From contig CAZWKI010000046.1 of assembly GCA_964634645.1 (NCBI GenBank), positions 1-5,769 on the forward strand: a DNA stretch of 5,769 nucleotides, read 5' to 3'. Source of the DNA: CAZWKI01 sp964634645. Lineage in GTDB: Bacteria; Patescibacteriota; Patescibacteriia; UBA1558; S5-K13. Positions 1 to 5,266 of the stretch are shown here, piece by piece. A program made the position numbers and the translations under genes. Positions within the stretch are counted from its first letter, which is position 1, and the number at the start of each line of letters is the position of its first letter. The notes under the pieces are model-generated. The model saw only the letters and a list, made by a program, of their open reading frames with translations, was not told where the DNA came from and did not search any database.

Positions 1-2
1 AG

Positions 3-281
3 GTCTTAAAAGATAAATGCAATTTCTATAATTCAGCTTCGAATTTCATCTCTGTGACAGGAATACTTATTACTTTGGTAGTTACTCTGAATGTTACAAC
101 TTTCACATCGGCTGTTTGGCAGTCAATATATGACATAGCTGCTATTATAATAGCCGTAATTTGGATCATATTAGGCATCTGTTGTCTAATGGAATATAGG
201 AAGAAAAATAAAGTGAATAAAATAACAAATAAAAAGCCCCGCAGTTTTTCTACGGGGATTTTTTTATTCCATAAGCATTAG
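3..281 (+). CDS. C-terminal part of an unrecognised membrane protein (5' end outside window)
   Basis: The frame is open from the first complete codon at base 3 to a TAG at 279-281, while both other forward frames hit stops within the first 15 bases. It therefore looks like the end of a gene that starts upstream. A GTG at 54 is the first possible start inside the window, but no Shine-Dalgarno precedes it. Counting from that GTG, two hydrophobic stretches are visible: residues about 3-19 and about 25-46, the latter rich in Ile, Ala and Trp. A lysine-rich tail follows, as expected for a cytoplasmic end. I do not recognise a family. The last 15 or so codons read straight through a terminator hairpin and overlap the end of the opposing lipoprotein gene. 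The true C-terminus may therefore lie earlier, and a one-base error in the A5 run at 204-208 would create a stop at once. That the region codes is moderately likely; the exact end is doubtful. Confidence 0.5.
   Translation, partial: VLKDKCNFYNSASNFISVTGILITLVVTLNVTTFTSAVWQSIYDIAAIIIAVIWIILGICCLMEYRKKNKVNKITNKKPRSFSTGIFLFHKH
231..265. terminator. Bidirectional intrinsic terminator between convergent genes
   Basis: CCCCG at 237-241 pairs with CGGGG at 253-257. After one C-A mismatch the stem gains two more pairs (AG with CT), closing a T5 loop. On the + strand the stem is followed by seven T (259-265). On the - strand it is followed by the complement of AAAAA (231-235), so it can stop transcription from both sides. 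It lies directly after the stop codon of the - strand lipoprotein gene, whose last bases share the T-tract. The hairpin is GC-rich in a very AT-rich setting, which makes it stand out. Confidence 0.85.
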
Positions 282-1412
282 CTTTGGAAATAAATTTGAA
301 TTTAATGGCGACGGTCCTTTGCTTAGCATAATCTCATTACTAGGATTATCTAGATTGTAATAAGAATTATGCCAGAACACAGCTTCAATCCACGATTGAT
401 TAAATGTTGTTTTGAGCGCTTCCAAATAATTTGCTTGTGCTTTTTCACTTGTGATTTTTTCAGCTAAAACATTTGTATTCCATGCCCACAGGACGTAATT
501 TTGTGTAAGTGGAAATTCTACGCTTGGGCAGGAGGTCTCTCCAATTATAACTTTCTTTCCGGTTTCATCATGAATCGACTCAAGAAAATTTCTTATTGGA
601 ACAAGAGCCAACCTTAACGAATTAATTGTAGGAATAGCTTCATCTGATATGTTTGGGTACATTGTAATACCTAAAATATCAAATAAAGAACAGAACCCTG
701 AAGAGGCGCTGTAATATTCAGAATTGATAAATCTCTGCTCTATTTTTGAATAATTTCCACCATTAAGACAGTAACTAAGCCTTTGATCATAATAAGTTCT
801 AACAGAATCAATTGCCAAAGTCCAATAATTATCAAATTGAGGAGTTGTAATTTTTATTAGTTCTTGACCAAGATTTAACATTTCAACGTTATTTTTTTGG
901 CAGAGTCTTGCAGTTTTTACAAACTCTTTAGTCATATTGCTAAAAAATAGTTGAGGATTAGTGGGACATACTTCACCGCGCCACTCTTCAATGTATCCTG
1001 GATACCATCCATTTCCAGGAACAAGTGGACACACCTCAATGGCAAACTGAATTTTTAGTCCTAGTTCATGGGCATGAGTTATGAGTTCCGCTTGCTCTTC
1101 TTGGCTATAGTTTTTCCAACCAGGATTTTCTAATGGAAATTGATTGTAAAAATAAGAATCATTAATTCCATTCATATATAAAACCTGATATATCGTTACC
1201 CATTTTACTCCAGATGAAGCGAAAATACTCATTCTTTGTTTCATGTTTTCTATGGACTGAGTTTCATAATAATTGCCCCAGTATTTTCTGTCCATATTGA
1301 TTCCCAACTGAAAATTTATTGGTGTAACAACCTCTGTTATTGTATTTTTTTCACATCCGAAAATTATAAAAAAAATTATATATATGAGTATTAAATACAA
1401 GTTCTTTTTCAT
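264..1412 (-). CDS. Lipoprotein with a glycoside hydrolase-like TIM barrel (clan GH-A, GH113-like)
   Basis: Start chosen at the ATG at 1410-1412, giving 382 aa. It sits four bases after a GGGAGG Shine-Dalgarno, whereas the ATG 12 bases further out would put that site inside the coding sequence. The N-terminus is MKK followed by a long hydrophobic stretch ending I-F-G-C (Cys20), a lipobox, so the protein is probably a lipid-anchored surface protein. The rest looks like a (beta/alpha)8 glycosidase. An early strand carries GVKWVTIYQ, a helix-strand unit carries HAHELGLKIQF, and NLGQEL holds Glu184 at the place of the general acid/base on strand 4. ILGITMYPNISDE follows, and then VIIGETSCPS holds Glu292 at the place of the nucleophile on strand 7. 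The order and spacing fit clan GH-A, most like GH113 mannanase-type enzymes. Family and substrate are inference, and GH53-like or an uncharacterised family is possible. Sampled GC is about 33-50% per 60 bases, richer than the right half of the window. It is transcribed alone from its own promoter. Confidence 0.8.
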   Translation of the reverse strand: MKKNLYLILIYIIFFIIFGCEKNTITEVVTPINFQLGINMDRKYWGNYYETQSIENMKQRMSIFASSGVKWVTIYQVLYMNGINDSYFYNQFPLENPGWKNYSQEEQAELITHAHELGLKIQFAIEVCPLVPGNGWYPGYIEEWRGEVCPTNPQLFFSNMTKEFVKTARLCQKNNVEMLNLGQELIKITTPQFDNYWTLAIDSVRTYYDQRLSYCLNGGNYSKIEQRFINSEYYSASSGFCSLFDILGITMYPNISDEAIPTINSLRLALVPIRNFLESIHDETGKKVIIGETSCPSVEFPLTQNYVLWAWNTNVLAEKITSEKAQANYLEALKTTFNQSWIEAVFWHNSYYNLDNPSNEIMLSKGPSPLNSNLFPKLMLME

Positions 1413-1416
1413 TTTT

Positions 1417-1422
1417 CCTCCC
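1417..1422 (-). promoter_or_regulatory. Shine-Dalgarno GGGAGG deciding the lipoprotein start
   Basis: Read on the - strand, GGGAGG is followed by AAAA and the ATG at 1412. An upstream in-frame ATG (1422-1424) overlaps this site and has no ribosome binding site of its own, so the inner ATG is preferred. Confidence 0.75.
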
Positions 1423-1440
1423 ATTTTTTGTTAATATTTG

Positions 1441-1469
1441 ATATTAAAATAAAATATAAAAAAAGTCAA
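1441..1469 (-). promoter_or_regulatory. Sigma-70-type promoter for the lipoprotein gene
   Basis: On the - strand, TTGACT (1469-1464) is followed after exactly 17 bases by TAATAT (1446-1441). The -35 matches consensus at five of six positions; the -10 is weaker. The predicted RNA start near 1434 leaves a leader of about 22 bases that contains the Shine-Dalgarno. Confidence 0.6.
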
Positions 1470-1493
1470 TGATATATAAATTAAAGAAATGAA

Positions 1494-1534
1494 TTTTCAT
1501 TATTAAAATTATTTTGTTATAATTATAATATAAT
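1494..1534 (+). promoter_or_regulatory. Likely promoter of the cation exchanger gene, with three overlapping TATAAT boxes
   Basis: Three perfect TATAAT hexamers occur at 1518-1523, 1524-1529 and 1529-1534. The first has a weak -35 candidate, TTTTCA (1494-1499), at 18 bases. Starts from these boxes would give leaders of roughly 8-20 bases before the ATG at 1549, with no Shine-Dalgarno. The region is so AT-rich that some of these matches could be chance. It is divergent with the lipoprotein promoter; the two sit back to back in about 135 bases. Confidence 0.5.
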
Positions 1535-1548
1535 TATTCGTAAAAATT

Positions 1549-2514
1549 ATGTTAACTTATATTTTATTTGCGATAGGAATAATTCTGCTTATAAAAGGAG
1601 CTGATTGGCTTGTCGATGGATCATCATCTTTGGCAAAAAAATTAGGGGTTCCAACAATTGTGATTGGTCTTACAATAGTCGCTTTTGGAACTTCAATGCC
1701 CGAGCTTGTAGTAAATATAATTTCAGCTCTGAAGAAAACAGGTGGAATTGCATTTGGTAATGTTGTAGGAAGCAACATTGCTAACATTTTTCTTATTTTA
1801 GGAATTTCAGCAATAATTTCAGATATAAAAGTTCAAAAATCAACAACATGGAAAGAAGTTCCTTTTTCACTTTTGGCAGTAATAGTTCTTATGGTTTTTG
1901 CAAATACCGCTTTTCTTGATAATTTAGAAATTAGTTATATAAAAAGATTTGAAGGAATAATTTTGCTTTTATTTTTTTGCATATTTCTTTATTATGTTTT
2001 TGAACTTTCAAAAAAGAAAAGTGCAAATATTGATAAAAATGAAATTACGGTAAAAAAACATTCTTCAGGAAAAATATTTTTACTTATTATGTTGGGTCTT
2101 GTGGCACTATATCTTGGTGGAAAATGGACCGTTGATGGAGCTGTAAAAATAGCAAAATTATTTGGACTAAGCGAATATTTCATTGGTCTTACAATTATTG
2201 CAATTGGAACTTCTTTGCCAGAACTTGTTACTGCTATAATTGCATCCCTGAAAAAGAGTGGAGATATTGTTATTGGAAATGTTGTTGGAAGTAATATTTT
2301 TAATGTTTTTTGGATACTTGGTATTACTGCACTTGTTTTTCCATTTGCTATTCCCGCAAATGTTAATTTTGATTTGATAATGCTTTTAATAGCAACATTA
2401 TTGTTATTCTTATTTATGTTTTTAGGAAAAAAACATACGCTTCAGAAATGGCAAGGTTTTGTTTTTATTGGAATTTATATTTTATATATTTTGTTTTTGA
2501 TAAAAAGGGGGTAG
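1549..2514 (+). CDS. CaCA-family sodium/calcium (cation) antiporter, YrbG-like
   Basis: Integral membrane exchanger of 321 aa, the usual length for bacterial and archaeal YrbG-type Ca2+/cation antiporters, which move Ca2+ against Na+, K+ or H+. The two inverted alpha repeats that form the ion path are both present. Alpha-1 is at about residues 38-85, with GTSMPELV (Glu52) and GNVVGSNIANIF (Asn76). Alpha-2 is at about 211-258, with GTSLPELV (Glu225) and GNVVGSNIFNVF (Asn249). The two glutamates correspond to the essential ion-binding acids of the family. A hydrophilic, lysine-rich stretch around 153-175 separates the two five-helix halves, and about ten hydrophobic segments can be seen. The ATG at 1549 opens directly on the first helix. 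No Shine-Dalgarno is visible (the bases before it are GTAAAAATT). It is transcribed alone, divergent from the lipoprotein gene. The family call is secure; the exchanged ions cannot be read from sequence. Confidence 0.95.
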   Translation: MLTYILFAIGIILLIKGADWLVDGSSSLAKKLGVPTIVIGLTIVAFGTSMPELVVNIISALKKTGGIAFGNVVGSNIANIFLILGISAIISDIKVQKSTTWKEVPFSLLAVIVLMVFANTAFLDNLEISYIKRFEGIILLLFFCIFLYYVFELSKKKSANIDKNEITVKKHSSGKIFLLIMLGLVALYLGGKWTVDGAVKIAKLFGLSEYFIGLTIIAIGTSLPELVTAIIASLKKSGDIVIGNVVGSNIFNVFWILGITALVFPFAIPANVNFDLIMLLIATLLLFLFMFLGKKHTLQKWQGFVFIGIYILYILFLIKRG

Positions 2515-2526
2515 TATAAATAATAA

Positions 2527-2554
2527 AAAAGAGCGAAGATTATTTAGTTCTTTT
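2527..2554 (+). terminator. Weak hairpin after the exchanger gene
   Basis: AAAAGAGC (2527-2534) can pair with GTTCTTTT (2547-2554) through eight pairs including one G-U, around a 12-base loop. The stem is A/T-rich and its 3' arm supplies the only T run, so termination would be inefficient at best. Confidence 0.3.
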
Positions 2555-2558
2555 AATA

Positions 2559-2587
2559 TTGACAATTCATATTTTTACTAGTAATGT
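2559..2587 (+). promoter_or_regulatory. Promoter of the 84-codon orphan gene
   Basis: A perfect -35 TTGACA (2559-2564) is followed after 17 bases by TAATGT (2582-2587), a weak -10. The RNA would start near 2594 and carry a leader of about 25 bases including the strong Shine-Dalgarno. The -35 is the best in the window. Confidence 0.5.
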
Positions 2588-2607
2588 ATTGTAATGAATC
2601 AAATTTA

Positions 2608-2613
2608 GGGAGG
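2608..2613 (+). promoter_or_regulatory. Strong Shine-Dalgarno GGGAGG of the orphan gene
   Basis: GGGAGG lies five bases before the ATG at 2619. The same GGGAGG followed by A's precedes the lipoprotein gene, while the exchanger and protease genes have no such site. Confidence 0.75.
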
Positions 2614-2618
2614 AAAAA

Positions 2619-2873
2619 ATGTCAAAGAAACACAGTAAGGCATTAGGACAAGAAGAAGTTCTTGCTCAGACCGTAATAGCTGGAATGGTAGAACCGATTT
2701 TACCCCACATACTTGAAGCTCAGAAAATGAGCAAACCAAACGTTAACGATCCACCCGTGCATGGCAACAAAAAAGAACTTGAAAATTTACCCCAAAATCA
2801 TAGACATTGTGACTGTTCAAGGAGTGCAAAGCAGCGCCGGTTTCATCGCAAAAACAGAGATAACAAAAAATAA
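2619..2873 (+). CDS. Small basic protein of unknown function with an HxHCxC cluster
   Basis: The product has 84 aa and I recognise no family. Residues about 11-37 could form an amphipathic helix (EEVLAQTVIAGMVEPILPHILEA in two halves around a Pro). A Pro/Asn-rich middle (38-60) follows, then a short His/Cys cluster, H61-R-H63-C64-D-C66. The tail from residue 67 on is strongly basic (AKQRRFHRKNRDNKK). The His/Cys cluster could bind a metal and the tail could bind nucleic acid or ribosomes; both are inference. There is no signal peptide or membrane segment. The gene is well supported: strong Shine-Dalgarno, perfect -35 upstream, and a clean terminator 15 bases after the stop. It is thus a one-gene transcription unit. 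Its GC is about 40% by hand count, well above the protease gene that follows (single sampled lines 15-27%), which may hint at stronger codon constraint or a different origin. Confidence 0.75.
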   Translation: MSKKHSKALGQEEVLAQTVIAGMVEPILPHILEAQKMSKPNVNDPPVHGNKKELENLPQNHRHCDCSRSAKQRRFHRKNRDNKK

Positions 2874-2887
2874 GTTTATATTATTAT

Positions 2888-2910
2888 AGTCGAGCTAAGC
2901 TCGACTTTTT
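2888..2910 (+). terminator. Intrinsic terminator after the orphan gene
   Basis: AGTCGAGC (2888-2895) and GCTCGACT (2899-2906) form a perfect eight-pair stem with a TAA loop. The 3' arm runs into five T (2906-2910). It isolates the orphan gene from the protease gene downstream. Confidence 0.85.
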
Positions 2911-2933
2911 GTTTGGCTCAAAATTTGCTAAAA

Positions 2934-2963
2934 TTGATATACGACAATTAATTAATTTATCAT
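2934..2963 (+). promoter_or_regulatory. Likely promoter of the S41 protease cluster
   Basis: TTGATA (2934-2939) and TATCAT (2958-2963) are each five of six to consensus and 18 bases apart, placing the RNA start near 2970. A second -10-like box, TAGAAT (2971-2976), lacks a good -35 and would give an almost leaderless RNA. Neither leader contains a Shine-Dalgarno. The site follows the upstream terminator, so it probably drives the protease and perhaps the genes after it. Confidence 0.5.
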
Positions 2964-2988
2964 GCTTCGGTAGAATAAAAATAAATAT

Positions 2989-4509
2989 ATGACTATAAAT
3001 ACGACTATAAAAAAGATACTGTTTAGTTTATTAACGCTAATTTTATTATTATCTTTTAGTTTTGCAAACGCTGAAAGCGTAGACAATCTAAAGGGTAGAT
3101 TTTTACTTCAAGTAGAGGATAGTGGAAGAATTTGGTATGTAAATCCAGACGATAATTTACGTTATGAAATTAAACAATTAGACGCGTTTGAAACTTTCAG
3201 AATTATTGCAAAAGGAATTAGTGAAAAAGAATTAAGTGATAATTTAGATAAATTTAGAGGAAAAATATTATTTCAAAAACAAGGAGAAAGATATTGGTAT
3301 GTTGATTTAAGTAGCAAAAAACATGAGCTTATAAGAAAAGATTTGATAAGTGTGTTAAAAAAAATATTTATTGGTGTGAAAAATAAAGATTTATATTTAA
3401 TAGAAGAAAAAAATTCATCACAAAATCAAGAAAATATTCCCACCATTACTATTGATTTAGATCAAAGCAATGTATTAGATCCACAACTCAAAAGATTTGT
3501 AGATGTATGGACTCTTGTTAAACAAAAATATTCAGGCCCTATTGATTATGACAAAGCAATGCTTGCTGCAATAGATGGAATGCTTAAATCGCTTGGAGAT
3601 GAATATACGACATTTTTTTCGGCCACATCTTCAGATAATTTTCTAGAAGAGCTTGAAGGAAATTTTGAAGGAATAGGAGTTGAAATAAATGTGAAAAATA
3701 ATATTATTAGCATAGTTTCTGTTTTAGAAAATACTCCAGCTCAAAAAGCAGGACTTTTTGCAGGAGACTCTATTTTGTTTATCGATGGAAAAAATACAAG
3801 CAATATGACAACTGATGAGGCAAGTAAATTAATACGAGGGAAAAGTGGAACGGAAGTTATTTTAACAATTTTAAGAAATGGACAATATAAATATATAAAT
3901 GTTATAAGAGATTCAATTCACTACGATAGTGTAAATTGGGAGATTAAGCATAATAACATAGGATACATAAAAATTAGATCTTTTAATAGCGATACATCAG
4001 ATTTGGTGGATGAAGCTATTTTTGAATTATTGTCAAAAAATATAAAAGGAATCATTTTGGATTTACGTGGAAATCCTGGTGGATATTTAGAAACGTCAAT
4101 AAAAGTAGCCTCCAATTGGATAGAAAATAATGTTGTTGTTATTGAAAAATCTAGTAATAAGAGTGAACCCACGAATCTTTTTTCAAAAGGAATTGCAAAA
4201 TTAAAAAATACAAAAACTATTATTTTGATAGATGGGGGCTCAGCTTCAGCTTCTGAAATTTTAGCGGGAGCCCTACAAGATTATGGACTAGCAACCCTTA
4301 TTGGTGAAAAAACCTTTGGAAAAGGTAGCGTACAAGATTTTAGCACGTTTAGTGATGGATCATCTATAAAGATTACAATCGCAAATTGGCTTACGCCAAA
4401 AGGAAGAATAATTGATAAAATAGGAATTATTCCAAATATAGAAATTATAAATGAAAATAATTCAAATATTGACTTACAATTAAACAAAGCAATAGAATTA
4501 TTAAAGTAA
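2989..4509 (+). CDS. Exported C-terminal processing protease (CtpA/Prc type, peptidase S41) with PDZ domain and two N-terminal repeats
   Basis: The product is a 506-aa serine protease that cleaves protein substrates near their C-termini outside the membrane. A Sec signal (KK then a long hydrophobic core, residues 8-25) ends in A-N-A, so cleavage is likely after residue 28. Residues about 35-82 and 90-138 are two degenerate copies of one unit: G-(R/K)-x-L-x-Q, then WYV, then a helix ending (G)-(I/V)-x-x-K-(E/D)-L. I associate this unit with CPR surface proteins. Residues about 150-225 are the helical N-terminal S41 part (LGDEYTTFF). PDZ follows at about 228-306 (GIGVEI, then NTPAQKAGLFAGDSI). 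The catalytic core runs from about 308 to 490. It includes LDLRGNPGG and the nucleophile Ser420 in GGSASASE, with Lys445 in FGKGSVQ and Gln449. The Ser-Lys (25) and Lys-Gln (4) spacings match B. subtilis CtpB. All key residues are intact. No Shine-Dalgarno precedes the ATG. It leads a same-strand cluster. Confidence 0.95.
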   Translation: MTINTTIKKILFSLLTLILLLSFSFANAESVDNLKGRFLLQVEDSGRIWYVNPDDNLRYEIKQLDAFETFRIIAKGISEKELSDNLDKFRGKILFQKQGERYWYVDLSSKKHELIRKDLISVLKKIFIGVKNKDLYLIEEKNSSQNQENIPTITIDLDQSNVLDPQLKRFVDVWTLVKQKYSGPIDYDKAMLAAIDGMLKSLGDEYTTFFSATSSDNFLEELEGNFEGIGVEINVKNNIISIVSVLENTPAQKAGLFAGDSILFIDGKNTSNMTTDEASKLIRGKSGTEVILTILRNGQYKYINVIRDSIHYDSVNWEIKHNNIGYIKIRSFNSDTSDLVDEAIFELLSKNIKGIILDLRGNPGGYLETSIKVASNWIENNVVVIEKSSNKSEPTNLFSKGIAKLKNTKTIILIDGGSASASEILAGALQDYGLATLIGEKTFGKGSVQDFSTFSDGSSIKITIANWLTPKGRIIDKIGIIPNIEIINENNSNIDLQLNKAIELLK

Positions 4510-4529
4510 TTATCATAATTAATTTTTTT
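4507..4529 (+). terminator. AT-only hairpin plus T7 after the protease gene (weak terminator or pause)
   Basis: TAATTA (4507-4512, beginning at the stop codon) pairs with TAATTA (4516-4521) around TCA, followed by A and seven T (4523-4529). With no G-C pair the stem is unstable, so partial read-through into the next gene, 31 bases downstream, is likely. Confidence 0.3.
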
Positions 4530-4540
4530 AAAATAAAGGT

Positions 4541-4816
4541 ATGGATATAAAAGAAATAAAAGAGGATTTAGAAAAAAAATCTAAAGATGCAAATATAAGA
4601 AAACAATTCAAAAATCAAATGGCAGCTTCTATTTTAGGCGCAATTGGATTTGTCGCTGGTCTTGCGTGGAACGATGCAATAAAAGGAATAATAGATTCCA
4701 TTTTTCCATTTAGTAAAGATGGGGCTATTGCAAAAATCATTTATGCAATATTTATAACCCTTATTGTGATATTTGTTGCCAATCGTTTTTCAAAAAATAA
4801 CGAAGAAAGGAAATAA
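4541..4816 (+). CDS. DUF5654 family small membrane protein
   Basis: A 91-aa protein with a charged, probably helical N-terminus (residues 1-26, Lys/Glu-rich) and two membrane segments: about 28-45, containing the motif GFVAGLAWNDAI, and about 62-82. A short basic tail follows. The GFVAGLAWNDAI block followed by a short loop (IDSIFPF) is what I recognise as DUF5654, found mainly in Patescibacteria and some archaea, with no known function. The ATG at 4541 has AAAGG only one base upstream, too close to be a normal Shine-Dalgarno. A TAAAAT box at 4529-4534 would start RNA almost at the ATG, so a leaderless transcript is possible; otherwise it is read from the protease promoter. It ends four bases before the PspC-like gene, so these two are almost certainly co-transcribed. 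The family call rests on recalled motif, not on a search. Confidence 0.8.
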   Translation: MDIKEIKEDLEKKSKDANIRKQFKNQMAASILGAIGFVAGLAWNDAIKGIIDSIFPFSKDGAIAKIIYAIFITLIVIFVANRFSKNNEERK

Positions 4817-4820
4817 ATTT

Positions 4821-5266
4821 ATGGAAGAAATGAAAGAATTAAATATGAAAAAATTATACAGATCAAGAGACAATAGGGTTTTTTTGGTGTTTGTGGTGGA
4901 ATAGCAGAATATTTTAATATAGATTCAACAATAATAAGAGTACTTTTTATTTTAATTATTTTTGCAGAAGGCATTGGCCTTATTTTTTATATTATTTTAA
5001 TATTTTTAATTCCTCTTAAACCGGGTATTGATAATAAAACAGAAAAAGAAGAAATAAAAGATTTCGTAAATGAAGTAAGAATAAAAAAATCATTAAATGT
5101 GAGAAGTGCACTAGGACTTCTAATGATTCTAATTGGAATTCTTTTTATAATAAATCAATATTTGCCAGTAATATTTTATATACGTTGGATTAATTTTAGG
5201 AATTTATGGCCTTATGTTATAGTGGTTCTGGGAACTTATATATTTTTTAAAAACATCAGAACATAA
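4821..5266 (+). CDS. PspC-domain membrane protein with LiaF-like C-terminal part; reading frame interrupted by a -1 shift at a T7 run
   Basis: Read from the ATG at 4821, the frame hits TAG at 4902-4904 after 27 codons. Moving to the -1 frame at the T7 run (4879-4885) restores an uninterrupted 148-aa protein ending with TAA at 5264-5266. The joined product has the PspC signature at residues about 10-67: KKLYRSRDN, then GVCGGIAEYFNID, then a membrane segment IIRVLFILIIF and a second one ending IFLIPLKP. A charged linker (70-95) follows, then two more hydrophobic stretches (about 97-112 and 129-143, with LWPYVIVVLGTYIFF). These resemble the membrane part of LiaF/DUF5668 proteins. PspC and LiaF proteins take part in envelope-stress signalling elsewhere; the role here is inference. 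AAAGGA (4806-4811) nine bases before the ATG is a fair Shine-Dalgarno. ATGs at 4830 and 4845 are possible alternatives. The downstream frame alone has no early start codon. The shift could be a missing T in the sequence, a true mutation, or programmed frameshifting. Confidence 0.8.
4880..4886 (+). other. Candidate -1 slippery heptamer U_UUU_UUG inside the PspC gene
   Basis: In the starting frame, codons TTT (4881-4883) and TTG (4884-4886) preceded by T form X_XXY_YYZ with X=Y=U and Z=G, a legitimate -1 slip pattern. A slip here gives R-V-F-L-G-V-C-G-G, with exactly the spacing expected for PspC. No clear downstream stem-loop or well-placed upstream Shine-Dalgarno enhancer is visible, so function is uncertain. 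The same run is also a typical place for a one-base sequencing error. Confidence 0.35.

Noticed and set aside
1413..1424. Upstream ATG (1422-1424) as the start of the lipoprotein gene
   Set aside because: It overlaps the GGGAGG ribosome binding site and would add M-G-G-K before a normal MKK signal peptide. The inner ATG fits the site and the lipobox spacing.
1557..1787. Antisense open frame of 76 codons opposite the exchanger gene
   Set aside because: It is the reverse-strand shadow of a clearly coding gene, with no Shine-Dalgarno, promoter or recognisable product. The antisense frames at 1992-2183, 3921-4172 and 4281-4487 were dropped for the same reason.
1666..2300. Near-repeat within the exchanger gene (around 1666-1760 and 2185-2280)
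   Set aside because: These are the alpha-1 and alpha-2 halves of the CaCA fold, an ancient internal duplication, not a mobile or recent repeat.
2941..2991. Resemblance of GACAATTAAT and CATGCTTCGG upstream of the protease to trp/lac promoter pieces
   Set aside because: The hexamer spacing is wrong for those promoters and the match is short and AT-rich. It looks like chance, not a vector fragment.
4902..4904. Readthrough or recoding of TAG as the way to make full-length PspC
   Set aside because: Reading through TAG stays in the wrong frame; the GVCGG motif is already in another frame before this stop. A frame change is required, not suppression.
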